Shown here: piece by piece, positions 5,907-13,700 of the stretch
Position numbering within the stretch: position 1 is the stretch's first letter
Layout: each line of letters begins with the position of its first letter
From: JANXVV01 sp038230975
GTDB lineage: Bacteria > Planctomycetota > Phycisphaerae > Tepidisphaerales > Tepidisphaeraceae
Direction of reading: 5' to 3'
Length of the DNA stretch: 13,745 nt
NCBI GenBank assembly: GCA_038230975.1
Contig: JBBRMF010000135.1
Coordinates: forward strand, 1-13,745
The notes under the pieces: model-generated
Told to the model about the DNA's origin: nothing
Database searches by the model: none
What the model saw: only the letters and a program-made list of their open reading frames with translations
Made by a program: the position numbers and the translations under genes

Positions 5907-7475
5907 ATGTTGTACAACCACCCTCCCCGGAAATCGTCTCCTTCTAAATCGACTTTAGCCGCGAATCATGGTTTTGCCATGGAATCGCTAGAGGAGCGCA
6001 AGCTCATGGCCACCGGGCCATGGGTTCCGTTCGCGCAGATCATCGGCCAGGATCAAACCTTTGCGGCGTATCCTTATCTGGATGGCGGCAACCAGACGGT
6101 TGCGCTGGTCGATCGCGGTGTGGATTATCGTCACCCACAGTTGGGCAATGGTACTGCCGGACCGGGAGCGAAGGTCATCGGCGGTTATAACTTCCGTGAT
6201 AATAGCTACAACATTCTGGATGACTATGGCCATGGCACGGGCGTAGCCGGCATCATCGCCGCTGACCCATACACCTACGGCGGGTACAACCAGGGTGTGG
6301 CCGCCGGGACGCATTTGTTGATGTTGAAACAGGAGAGCAGCGCGAACATCAAGGCGGCGCTTGATTTCGTGATTCAATATCACTCTTACTACAACATTCA
6401 GGTCGTCAACCTGACTGACTTTATTTCGGATGTGCTGCCGGGTTCCTATAACGGGGATCTCTATACAAGCGAGCTCAAGACGCTTCACGATTTGGGAATT
6501 TTTGTCGTGACTCCGGTCGGCAACGGTGAAACATTCAACAACCCGTCGGGAAATCATGTCCCGATCGACTTGCCGGCCAGCAGCCCATACGTCTTCGGTG
6601 CCGGTGGAATTACGACATCGGATACGATGTGGCCTGATTCACGCCGTGGTGCGGGTCTTGACGTGTTGGCTCCATCCAGCAACGTGACCATGACCTATTA
6701 CCTTGAAAACAAGGTGAACGGTGTGGGCGTCAACGGATATGACCAGTACGACGACAATTACACCGGCACCCGGGTGCTTGCGAACTACGCGCAAGGCACG
6801 AGCTGGGCATCGGCGTATGTGGCAGGGACGGCGACTTTGCTGAAGCAGATTAATCCCGCGTTCACGCCGGATCAGATCTCACAGATCATCACGCAGACTG
6901 GCGATCAGGTGGCAGACAACGAAAATCCATCGGTTTTCTATCCGCGTCTTAACATCAAGCGCGCGGTGGATCTGGCCTTCCAGATGGCGGATGATCCGTA
7001 CGTCGGCAACACAAACTTTGCGACGGCCACATCATTGCCCTATGGCGGTGGGGTCGGATCATTGAGCAACCTGAAGTTCGTCATCGGGCATCCGGACAAC
7101 TTTGCGTTTAACGTCACGAAAAGGCAGAGAGTGACCATCAGCGTTCCCTATAAGGGGACAGGGTCGTATCCTTTCGTGCTGCTTTTCGATCAGAATCAAC
7201 AGATTGTCGCTCAGATCGGGCCGGGTGGATTAAAAACCACGTTGAATCCGGGAGCGTATTTTGTCTACGTGAGCGCGACGCAGACTTTGCCTGGAACTTA
7301 CAACGTTTCTGTAAGAGGCGGTTCCGCATTCGTACGTGCCGTGGCGGCGGTGGTGCCGGCGATCGCGCGAAGCGCATTCCAAAGCACTGCCGCCTTCATC
7401 AACACCCCCATCGCGAGCACGACGACAGCGACGGATGTGCTGTTTACGAAGAAGGACACGACGATTTTCGCATGA
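5907..7475 (+). CDS. Subtilisin-like (S8) serine protease with planctomycete N-terminal motif and PPC-like domain
   Basis: This 522-residue protein carries a complete S8 catalytic set: Asp69 in VALVDRGVDYRHPQL, His109 in DDYGHGTGVAGI, oxyanion Asn206 in VTPVGNG, and Ser299 in QGTSWASAYVAG. The N-terminus has no classical signal peptide. Instead residues 25-36 read MESLEERKLMAT, the 'LE.R.L'-type motif found at the start of many large planctomycete exported proteins. The catalytic domain spans about 40-360. A beta-rich PPC-like domain follows (about 365-470), then an Ala/Thr-rich tail ending in TKKDTTIFA. The prodomain seems absent or very short. The ATG at 5907 is the first in frame; its upstream sequence (GTTGAGATTTAAACT) has no strong Shine-Dalgarno. 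The gene stands alone, between a divergent esterase and its own terminator. It probably degrades protein outside the cytoplasm; specificity is unknown. Confidence 0.9.
   Translation: MLYNHPPRKSSPSKSTLAANHGFAMESLEERKLMATGPWVPFAQIIGQDQTFAAYPYLDGGNQTVALVDRGVDYRHPQLGNGTAGPGAKVIGGYNFRDNSYNILDDYGHGTGVAGIIAADPYTYGGYNQGVAAGTHLLMLKQESSANIKAALDFVIQYHSYYNIQVVNLTDFISDVLPGSYNGDLYTSELKTLHDLGIFVVTPVGNGETFNNPSGNHVPIDLPASSPYVFGAGGITTSDTMWPDSRRGAGLDVLAPSSNVTMTYYLENKVNGVGVNGYDQYDDNYTGTRVLANYAQGTSWASAYVAGTATLLKQINPAFTPDQISQIITQTGDQVADNENPSVFYPRLNIKRAVDLAFQMADDPYVGNTNFATATSLPYGGGVGSLSNLKFVIGHPDNFAFNVTKRQRVTISVPYKGTGSYPFVLLFDQNQQIVAQIGPGGLKTTLNPGAYFVYVSATQTLPGTYNVSVRGGSAFVRAVAAVVPAIARSAFQSTAAFINTPIASTTTATDVLFTKKDTTIFA
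7152..7175. repeat. AAGGGGACAG motif inside the subtilase gene
   Basis: AAGGGGACAG (7152-7161), then GGTCGTATCCTTT, closely resembles the hairpin element at 778-802. Here it is in frame within the PPC-like domain and encodes KGTGSYPF (residues 416-423). Either chance or an old repeat insertion tolerated in a surface loop. Confidence 0.35.
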
Positions 7476-7511
7476 AGTCCGAAGAAGATTGTTCGAAGAA
7501 TCCTATGGAAC

Positions 7512-7548
7512 ATCGGCCCGTGCCAGGTTGGCGCGGGCCGATTGTTTT
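7512..7548 (+). terminator. Intrinsic terminator of the subtilase gene
   Basis: ATCGGCCCG (7512-7520) pairs with CGGGCCGAT (7534-7542). The stem continues with a T-G wobble and GCCA/TGGC around a 3-base loop, giving about 14 pairs. It is followed by TGTTTT. It starts 37 bases after the stop codon. Confidence 0.85.
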
Positions 7549-7605
7549 GCGGGTTATCATTTGTAAGCGCGATTCAGGCGAAGGTTTTGCCGATAGATCT
7601 TCTGG

Positions 7606-9348
7606 ATGAATGAATCAGCAAACATCGCTTTGACGCACGAGCCTGACCACAGCAACAATCACGATCTATTGGAGGGACGTGCCTTCCTCCTTGGATTGGC
7701 TGCGATCGCGCTGATCCCGGTGTGGGCGTTCAAATATTTCCCGACGACCGATGGCGGAGCCCACGTCGCCAACGCCGATGCGCTGCTCCAATATTTTCGA
7801 CCTGCGGGCGCGGCTTACCGTCAGTATTACGAACTGAATCATTTGCCGGTCCCCAACTCGCTCGGGCATTTTGTGCTGGCGATATTGATGTCTTTTCTGC
7901 CGCCGCTCGTGGCTGAAAAATGCTTTATCAGCGCATATGTCCTGCTGCTGCCGCTATCGGTTCGGTATGCGGCTCAAGGTGTGCGGCGATCCGGGGGATG
8001 GCTTGCCGTGCTGGCCGTACCGCTTTCGTTGAACTGGATTTTCCATCAGGGCTTTTACAACTTTCTAATCAGCGTCTCTTTCTTTTTCTTCCTGCTGGGA
8101 TATTGGCTTCGTCGCCGCGAAACGATGAACGTAAAGCGCGCGGTGATGCTCGGGTTGCTCGCGCTTCTGCTTTACGCGGGGCATTTGCTTTCCATCACGT
8201 TGGCGTGCGCGGCGATTTTTATTCTCGCAGTTTGGTTCACAGCCGTCGACGTATGGAAACGACGAATCTGGACCGCCCACTTCAGTACGACCGTGGCGGG
8301 AGAAGTGAATGCGGAAACGGAGAGCACGGGAATCTGGCCGGGCATTCGATCGCGCCTCGTCCTGACTTTTGCGGGACTCCTCCCGGCGATTGCGTTGGTC
8401 TTCTGGTTTCAACATCGCGGTTTCGCGGGCAAACCGGGAAAAATGATCCTCGGCATTCTCAAACCCGAGTTCTGGAAAAATCTCTTTTCGCTCGCGATGG
8501 TTGTTTCCTATCGATCTCGCGTTGAAAAACCGCTGGCGATGTTGCTGGCGTTTATATTCATCGCGTTGCTCTCGACCTTCCTGGTGAAGAAGTTGCTGGA
8601 TCGACGCTGGAATAGTCTGGACGGCCTGATCTTCGTGCCGCTCGCGTTTGTCGCGCTCTATTTCACGCGCGGGGACTTTGCCTCCGGTCAACTCTTCATT
8701 CCACAGCGGTTGGTGTTTTATATTTACCTGACCTCCCTCTTGTTTCTGGCGACGCAAACATTCTCCCTGAGGATCATGCGTGCAATCGCGATCCTGTCGG
8801 TGATTCTCGTGGTTTCGCTGACGGCTGCCCATTGGCCGGCATATCGCGAATACAACGTTCAACTGAATGACTTTCTGGAAACCGCCGAGCGGATCGAACC
8901 GCAATCGACGCTGCTGCCCCTGATCTTTTCACCGCGCGGGTTGCCGATGGTGGTGGATGCGGATGGTTTGCGCTCAATGCCCTTCTACTCCGCCGCGGGA
9001 TATGCCGCCGTTGCCAAACACGCAGTTGATCTGCGGAACTACGAAGCCGGGCTCGACTATTTCCCGGTTCGATTCAAGGCGGCTCTCAATCCATACAGGC
9101 ATCTGGCCGTGATGAACGGAAAACAGAACGGCCTGGAAATGGTTCCGCAGCGTATCGATCTGCCGAAGTACATGAGGCAGACGCAAGGTCGCGCCGATTA
9201 CGTGTTGATCTGGGCGGTGTCTGACAATCTGAAAAATCACCCCGACACCCGTGAGATCTTTCGGCAGCTCGCCAATGACTATCAGCACGTCTATACGTCT
9301 TCTTCCGGAAGATCAGAATTGTGGAAGTTGTCGCAGAGTCAGCGCTAA
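7606..9348 (+). CDS. Polytopic membrane protein, GT-C glycosyltransferase-like
   Basis: This 580-residue protein has a short hydrophilic N-terminus, then about 10-11 hydrophobic segments between residues 26 and 408 (for example 26-42, 87-104, 106-120, 131-147, 151-167, 178-212, 250-268, 308-327, 339-353, 367-385, 389-407), and a soluble tail of about 170 residues. Residues 45-54 read FPTTDGGAHV, like the 'D-x-P-x-H' signature in the first periplasmic loop of GT-C (GT39/GT83-like) lipid-linked sugar transferases, where an Asp is catalytic; here Asp49 is the candidate. I recognise no specific family and the glycosyltransferase call is inference from topology and that motif. ATG at 7606 and a second ATG at 7610 in another frame lie close; the Shine-Dalgarno is weak. 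It overlaps the next gene by 28 bases, suggesting an operon in which the lipoprotein is a partner. Confidence 0.75.
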   Translation: MNESANIALTHEPDHSNNHDLLEGRAFLLGLAAIALIPVWAFKYFPTTDGGAHVANADALLQYFRPAGAAYRQYYELNHLPVPNSLGHFVLAILMSFLPPLVAEKCFISAYVLLLPLSVRYAAQGVRRSGGWLAVLAVPLSLNWIFHQGFYNFLISVSFFFFLLGYWLRRRETMNVKRAVMLGLLALLLYAGHLLSITLACAAIFILAVWFTAVDVWKRRIWTAHFSTTVAGEVNAETESTGIWPGIRSRLVLTFAGLLPAIALVFWFQHRGFAGKPGKMILGILKPEFWKNLFSLAMVVSYRSRVEKPLAMLLAFIFIALLSTFLVKKLLDRRWNSLDGLIFVPLAFVALYFTRGDFASGQLFIPQRLVFYIYLTSLLFLATQTFSLRIMRAIAILSVILVVSLTAAHWPAYREYNVQLNDFLETAERIEPQSTLLPLIFSPRGLPMVVDADGLRSMPFYSAAGYAAVAKHAVDLRNYEAGLDYFPVRFKAALNPYRHLAVMNGKQNGLEMVPQRIDLPKYMRQTQGRADYVLIWAVSDNLKNHPDTREIFRQLANDYQHVYTSSSGRSELWKLSQSQR

Positions 9349-10607
9349 AAAAACCGACGACAAGGTCGATTTTCCCCTTGAACCCATGGGGGTTTACCGT
9401 CGATGATAGCGTTGTGGCAAGGCACAGTCGTTTCATCATTCGAACGTTATCGGTCCTGCTTCTGGCGATGCTCGCCGGATGCGATCGTTCTACTTCGGAC
9501 ACGCCCGGCAATACCGCTGCCCAAGATCACGATCAGGAGAAGGCCGGGCTGGTGGTTGAGGTGACTCCGATCACCCCGCTATTGCCGCGACTGCGGACGC
9601 ATGTGGCCGTCGATTCGCACGGCAACATTTACTGGATTCAGGAAAGCGACCCTCTGCCAGACGGTGGTGATCTTGTATTCGTCATGGGCAGCAGCGGTGT
9701 GCCGCAGACGATTCCGTCGCTTGAAACACCACGCCTGTTGGCCGCCCTGTTTCCAAATGATGCGCATCATGGACGCGGCGCAATTCGATCCATGGCGGTC
9801 GGACCCAACGATGACCTGTACGTGCTGTTCACCGGCGGGACTGATCGCGAAGCCATCTGCGCCTTGGCGCGGTATTCTCCGATGACCGCCAAAGTGAATA
9901 TTGTGGCCGATACGCATCGGCTGATGATCGACAGCAACATGGGTCCGTCGATCGATCTGGCGCGCGGCACTTTGGTGGCCAATCAAAACGAACTTTGGCT
10001 ATGGCTCCGCCATACCGATGCCGCCGCCGTCTTGCAAATCGTACCAACCGAGGGTGGAAAATCCGTCGCACTACGGCAGGTCAAGATCAAACCACCTCCG
10101 CGCGCGGTCGTCGGTCAACTGACCAGCGAGCTTGAAGATCTGGCCGCCGGTCCCGGGCAGTCGCTGTATTACGTGGATCGACCGCGTGCGATGCTTTGGA
10201 AAATTGAAAGTTCCGGTGAATTCAATTCCCTGCAATCGCTGGATGGTTTCTCCCGTGAACTAACCGCACCGGCAATTGATGAATCGGGACGAATGTGTTT
10301 TGTGGCCGGGTACGGTGAAGCCATGGCCGCCAAAGATCCCACGCCGTTTGGCACATTCACCCCGGAAGCAAAAAGGACGCTGATGTGGCTGCAAATGCCT
10401 TATCCGGCCGTGATGCGGATTCAAGTCGACGCCAATGCGAAGTCGACGATTTTCTCGATCACCCGCGATCATTTTCTCGCCCCCCCCACACTGCCCCTGC
10501 AGGATTTGCAGCCGCGCAATCTGATATTTGATCGGACGACTGGCACACTGATTACCTTCGACGCGACGTCCGGAGAATTGCTTCGACTGAAGGTCAGGAC
10601 AAAGTAA
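9321..10607 (+). CDS. Lipoprotein with probable beta-propeller domain
   Basis: Hydrophobic segment 'FIIRTLSVLLLAMLAGC' ends in a lipobox (LAGC, Cys54 from this start), so the mature protein is probably a lipoprotein. After a polar linker (RSTSDTPGNTAAQDHDQEK) the rest is about 350 residues of repeated strand-rich units with 'VAVDSHGNIYWI' (near 95), 'MAVGPNDDLYVLF' (near 160), 'LAAGPGQSLYYVD' (near 275) and 'PAIDESGRMCFVAGYG' (near 320), typical of NHL/SMP-30-like propellers. The GTG at 9321 has GGAAG nine bases upstream and overlaps the membrane protein gene by 28 bases. However a GTG at 9414 would give a more normal signal (MARHSRFIIRTLSV..., Cys at 23), so the start is unsettled. No catalytic residues recognised; function unknown. 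It may act with the membrane protein upstream. No homology could be checked. Confidence 0.72.
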   Translation: MEVVAESALKKPTTRSIFPLNPWGFTVDDSVVARHSRFIIRTLSVLLLAMLAGCDRSTSDTPGNTAAQDHDQEKAGLVVEVTPITPLLPRLRTHVAVDSHGNIYWIQESDPLPDGGDLVFVMGSSGVPQTIPSLETPRLLAALFPNDAHHGRGAIRSMAVGPNDDLYVLFTGGTDREAICALARYSPMTAKVNIVADTHRLMIDSNMGPSIDLARGTLVANQNELWLWLRHTDAAAVLQIVPTEGGKSVALRQVKIKPPPRAVVGQLTSELEDLAAGPGQSLYYVDRPRAMLWKIESSGEFNSLQSLDGFSRELTAPAIDESGRMCFVAGYGEAMAAKDPTPFGTFTPEAKRTLMWLQMPYPAVMRIQVDANAKSTIFSITRDHFLAPPTLPLQDLQPRNLIFDRTTGTLITFDATSGELLRLKVRTK

Positions 10608-10636
10608 TATCGAGTTGTGGTGAACCGTGAGAGGTT

Positions 10637-10699
10637 GGGTGGGTGTACTCGCCCACCGATTTGCCGTGTGACACGGAGGGTGGGCGAGTACACCCACCC
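10637..10699 (+). terminator. 21-bp perfect hairpin repeat after the lipoprotein gene
   Basis: Positions 10637-10657 (starting GGGTGGGTGTACTCG) are the exact reverse complement of 10679-10699. The loop holds a nested 6-bp stem CCGTGT/ACACGG (10664-10669, 10671-10676). It starts 30 bases after the lipoprotein stop and ends 27 bases before the next start. There is no T-tract (CTAAAG follows), so it may be a roadblock or mRNA-stabilising repeat. A related, more degraded copy lies at 13627-13700. Confidence 0.7.
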
Positions 10700-10726
10700 T
10701 AAAGAAATCAGTGATCAATAGTCGCA

Positions 10727-11926
10727 ATGTTCGAGGGATATTCTCAATCCGATATTTCCGCGCTGCCGGTCAATAAATTGGCCGCCGCCTATCAACCGCG
10801 CCGTGTCTGGGCGGCGGCGATTAGTATCCTTTGGAATATGATTTTAGCCGTCTGCTTGCTTGTAAGTCGCGGGGAATGGCGTCTCTACGACCGGCTTGGA
10901 AGTTACGCCAGAAACACTCATTTCTCGCACGGTCTTGGAATTGTTCCGACGTACATCGCTGTGCTCTTTATCGCATACTCCGCGCTGAATTACCCGATCG
11001 ATCTGTGGTTTGGATATCTTGAAGAGCGGCAATTCGGCCTGGCCAAGGATGGCATCCGCGCCTGGACCCGCGACTGGCTTCTGGGGGTTGCACAACATGG
11101 GTTGCTGTTTGTCATTGGCACGTCACTTCTGCTGTTGATTCAGATGGCTTTCCCGACCCACTGGCTTCCCTATTTGGGGTTGCTGCTGTTGGCGATTTTC
11201 ATGCTCTCCACCTATCTCGCAGGGTCGTTGCTTCCGCGCGGGCTATTCCAGTTGGAGCCGATTCAACCGGCGGACCGCGAACGAATCACGAATTTGATTC
11301 ACGCATCCGTTTCAGAAACCCAGGGCCAGCCGACTTCCCCGGCCCGATTCATCCTTCCACCCACGCTTATCTTCAGCGCTCCCAACCAGCGCGATTTCTG
11401 CGGCGGCCTGATGGGGTTGGGAAATCGGCAGTTGCTGCTACTAAGTCGCTCCACTTTATCCATCGCGAGCGATTCTTTACTGCGATTTGTATTATTGCAC
11501 GACTTGGGACATCGAAGATATCACCATTTGCTCCTCTCGACGTTGGCAGGTTGGTCCTGGGTGATGCTGGGAATGTGCGGAAGCCAGTTTCTGATCGGGA
11601 GATGGTCCCCGCAATCGATCGGGCATCCACCCTTTATCGCATGGCTCGCTCTAACGCTCAGTGTATGGATGGCACTTGGAGAACCCGTTCTGGCCTACCT
11701 CGGACGTCGCCTGGAATATCAGGCCGACCGCTTCTATCTGCGGTGCGGCGGCACGCTCCAGGAAATGCGAACCGCGTTGGAGGAACTTTCCAACCGCAAT
11801 CATGCCAGAACCGAGGGGCTTCGGCGGCGGCATACTATTTTCCATCCGCTGCCGTCCGTTTGGAATCGCCTTCATGCCGCTTCGCAATATATCAATGCGA
11901 TCGACCCAACCGCCAGGAGTCACTGA
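10727..11926 (+). CDS. M48 (Ste24/HtpX-like) membrane metalloprotease with HDxxH variant
   Basis: This 399-residue integral membrane protein matches the Ste24/M48A layout. It has membrane segments at about 27-46, 70-88, 119-140 and 147-168. The cytosolic signature 'PIDLWFGYLEERQFGLAKDG' (90-109), followed by the W-x-x-D element (113-116), is the family's usual 'E-x-x-F-G-L...W..D'. Residues 221-246 carry the 'GLGNRQLLLLSRSTLS' strand before the zinc site. The zinc motif is HDLGH (258-262), with a distal Glu330 in EYQADRFY. The normal motif is HExxH; here the catalytic Glu is Asp (codon GAC at 11501-11503). Two further membrane segments (about 268-290, 302-325) follow the motif. No Shine-Dalgarno precedes the ATG at 10727. 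The Asp could leave a slow protease, a zinc-binding pseudoprotease or simply tolerate the change. CAAX processing itself is unlikely in bacteria; membrane protein quality control is the family's usual inferred role. Confidence 0.85.
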   Translation: MFEGYSQSDISALPVNKLAAAYQPRRVWAAAISILWNMILAVCLLVSRGEWRLYDRLGSYARNTHFSHGLGIVPTYIAVLFIAYSALNYPIDLWFGYLEERQFGLAKDGIRAWTRDWLLGVAQHGLLFVIGTSLLLLIQMAFPTHWLPYLGLLLLAIFMLSTYLAGSLLPRGLFQLEPIQPADRERITNLIHASVSETQGQPTSPARFILPPTLIFSAPNQRDFCGGLMGLGNRQLLLLSRSTLSIASDSLLRFVLLHDLGHRRYHHLLLSTLAGWSWVMLGMCGSQFLIGRWSPQSIGHPPFIAWLALTLSVWMALGEPVLAYLGRRLEYQADRFYLRCGGTLQEMRTALEELSNRNHARTEGLRRRHTIFHPLPSVWNRLHAASQYINAIDPTARSH

Positions 11927-12048
11927 TGCTTCCGCTTCCGCGATTGATTTTTCGTTTGACGATGTGGGTTCCGAATCTGCTTTGTCGAAGCCTTCGTGCG
12001 CAGGTTGGCAAACCCCACTCGTGGTTTCTTCCGCAGGGATGGGTGTAG
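11926..12048 (+). CDS. Possible 40-residue translationally coupled small protein
   Basis: The ATG at 11926-11928 overlaps the protease stop codon (TGATG). AGGAG (11915-11919) is placed six bases upstream, the best ribosome binding site in this part of the window. The product would be MLPLPRLIFRLTMWVPNLLC then RSLRAQVGKPHSWFLPQGWV, a basic, amphipathic peptide with no recognised family. The TAG stop lies 62 bases before the purB-type start. The reading frame also extends back inside the protease gene as a shadow, which weakens the case. Chance is possible; the coupling geometry is why it is listed. Confidence 0.3.
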   Translation: MLPLPRLIFRLTMWVPNLLCRSLRAQVGKPHSWFLPQGWV

Positions 12049-12089
12049 GAAATGACGAATGACCTGCGGAGTACCCGGGGGAAGGGAAG

Positions 12090-12108
12090 GCGGATAGAAT
12101 CGATCCGC
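12090..12108 (+). promoter_or_regulatory. Small hairpin at the adenylosuccinate lyase start
   Basis: GCGGAT (12090-12095) pairs with ATCCGC (12103-12108), ending one base before the ATG at 12110. A purine-rich tract GGGGGAAGGGAAGG (12077-12090) lies upstream but about 19 bases from the ATG, too far for a normal Shine-Dalgarno, and the fold would bring it too close. A stem this short may have no role. Confidence 0.28.
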
Positions 12109-12109
12109 T

Positions 12110-13540
12110 ATGGCATATGACACGTACGAATCCCCGCTCGCCTCGCGAAACGCCTCGAAGGAAATGCTCCGTCTTTTTTCCCCGCAGCACAAATTTGGCC
12201 TTTGGCGACAGCTTTGGCTCGAACTCGCTCGGGCCGAACGCGAACTCGGCGTCACTCGCATTACGGAAGAAGCAATCGCGCAGATGGAGGCCAAAGTCGA
12301 CGACATCGACTTCGCCCGCGCCGCCGACTGGGAAAAACGACTGCGGCACGATGTGATGGCACATGTTCACACATTTGAAGAAGCCGCCCCGGCCGCGAAA
12401 GGGATTATTCATCTGGGGGCGACGAGCCAATATGTGGTCGACAACGCCGACCTTCTGATTATGCGGGAGGGGATGCAGTTGATCGCCATACGCCTTGCCA
12501 ATGCGATCGACTCGTTGGCAATCTTTGCGCAGAAATGGAAAAATCTTCCGACGCTGGGTTACACGCATTTTCAACCGGCGCAGCTCACAACCGTCGGGAA
12601 ACGCGCGACGCTCTGGGCGCAGGATCTGGCTTTAGATCTTGAGGAGATGGAATATCGCATTGAATCCATGCGATTTCGCGGGGTCAAAGGCACGACGGGC
12701 ACGCAGGCCTCGTTCATGAGCCTGCTCGATGGCGACGAACTGAAGGTCGACATGCTGGATGCCATGGTCACCGAGCGATTTGGGTTCAAGGAATCCTTCA
12801 ATGTCACCGGCCAGACCTATCCGCGAAAAATAGACGCCGCGATCGTTTGTTCGTTGGCAGGTGTGGCCGCCAGTGTGCATCGATTCTGCAACGACATCCG
12901 CCTGCTCGCCGGGATGAAGCAGATCGAAGAACCGTTTGAGGAAGAACAAGTCGGTTCCAGTGCGATGGCTTACAAGCGCAACCCGATGCGCTGCGAACGG
13001 GCCACAGGCCTGGCGCGGTTTGTCATTTCACTTTCCACAAGCCCGCTGCAAACTGCCGCCGAACAGTGGTTCGAGCGAACGCTGGATGATTCGTCGAACA
13101 AGCGTTTGGCGATTCCGGAACCCTTCCTGGCGATTGATGGCTGTCTGCAAATCGTGCTGAACGTCGCGCGCGGTTTGGTGGTCTATCCAAAAACGATCGA
13201 ATCCGCAGTGATGGCCGAGCTTCCTTTCATGGCCACCGAGGAGATCATGATGGCCGGGGTCCGCGCTGGTGGAGATCGTCAGGAATTACACGAACGCATT
13301 CGTACGCACAGCCATGCGGCGTCAGAGATCGTCAAATCCCAGGGCAAGCCGAATGATTTGATCGAGCGCCTAGGCGGTGATGATGCGTTTTCCAAAATCA
13401 AGTTGTCGGAAGTTCTTCAGCCTTCGTCTTACGTGGGCCGCGCGCCGCAACAGGTGGATCGATTCTTGAAACAAGTGGTCGAACCCATCCGACGTCGGTA
13501 CGCGGATAAGCTGGGTCAGCAGGTGGAGCTAAAAGTCTAA
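12110..13540 (+). CDS. purB: Adenylosuccinate lyase, eukaryotic-type length and sequence
   Basis: Adenylosuccinate lyase (EC 4.3.2.2) splits SAICAR to AICAR and fumarate, and adenylosuccinate to AMP and fumarate, in cytoplasmic purine synthesis. The 476 residues carry 'YESPLASRNASKEMLRLFS' (6-24), 'RLRHDVMAHVHTF' (77-89), 'GIIHLGATSQYVVDNADL' (98-115), 'TLGYTHFQPAQLTTVGKR' (148-165) with catalytic His153, 'FRGVKGTTGTQASF' (189-202), and the fumarase/ASL signature GSSAMAYKRNPMRCE (282-296) with catalytic Ser in the SS pair. C-terminal 'LPFMATEEIMM' (371-381) and 'NDLIERL' (415-421) are kept. Length and wording are nearer the long animal ADSL (about 480 residues) than the about 430-residue Bacillus-type enzyme. 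One signature residue, usually Pro in GSSAMPYKRNP, is Ala287. The start matches the family's N-terminus. No close partner purine genes are in the window. Confidence 0.95.
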   Translation: MAYDTYESPLASRNASKEMLRLFSPQHKFGLWRQLWLELARAERELGVTRITEEAIAQMEAKVDDIDFARAADWEKRLRHDVMAHVHTFEEAAPAAKGIIHLGATSQYVVDNADLLIMREGMQLIAIRLANAIDSLAIFAQKWKNLPTLGYTHFQPAQLTTVGKRATLWAQDLALDLEEMEYRIESMRFRGVKGTTGTQASFMSLLDGDELKVDMLDAMVTERFGFKESFNVTGQTYPRKIDAAIVCSLAGVAASVHRFCNDIRLLAGMKQIEEPFEEEQVGSSAMAYKRNPMRCERATGLARFVISLSTSPLQTAAEQWFERTLDDSSNKRLAIPEPFLAIDGCLQIVLNVARGLVVYPKTIESAVMAELPFMATEEIMMAGVRAGGDRQELHERIRTHSHAASEIVKSQGKPNDLIERLGGDDAFSKIKLSEVLQPSSYVGRAPQQVDRFLKQVVEPIRRRYADKLGQQVELKV

Positions 13541-13594
13541 GGGATTTGTTTTTTCCAACAGGAATTCGAACTCTCAAATCTTCTATTATTTAGC

Positions 13595-13612
13595 CGACTC
13601 GCTTGCGAGCCG
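13595..13612. repeat. Short palindromic repeat
   Basis: CTCGC (13598-13602), TT, GCGAG (13605-13609), flanked by CG/CG with one A-C mismatch. It lies 55 bases after the adenylosuccinate lyase stop and resembles common interspersed palindromes in this type of genome. Before it, a T-run (about 13547-13553) is present without a stem in front of it. Confidence 0.4.
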
Positions 13613-13626
13613 TGTCTAAGTAGCAG

Positions 13627-13700
13627 GTAGGGTGGGTGTGCGCATTCACCATTTTGCTCCGAGCCACCGGGAAGAGGGTGGGTGCGTACACTCACTCTCC
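13627..13700. repeat. Imperfect long hairpin, related to the 10637-10699 repeat
   Basis: Left arm 13627-13650 and right arm 13677-13700 are complementary at 18 of 24 positions, and five of the six mismatches would be G-U pairs in RNA. The left arm starts GTAGGGTGGGTGTGCG and the right arm GGTGGGTGCGTACAC, sharing GGGTGGGTGT and GTACAC with the perfect hairpin at 10637-10699. It may serve as the 3' end of the adenylosuccinate lyase transcript. Confidence 0.6.

Noticed and set aside
8065..8904. 279-codon minus-strand open frame inside the membrane protein gene
   Set aside because: Highly Arg/Gln/Glu-rich antisense of hydrophobic codons; the plus-strand frame has clear membrane segments and explains the region.
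11651..12574. 307-codon minus-strand open frame across the protease and purB genes
   Set aside because: It spans two well-supported plus-strand genes and shows no domain. It is an antisense shadow.
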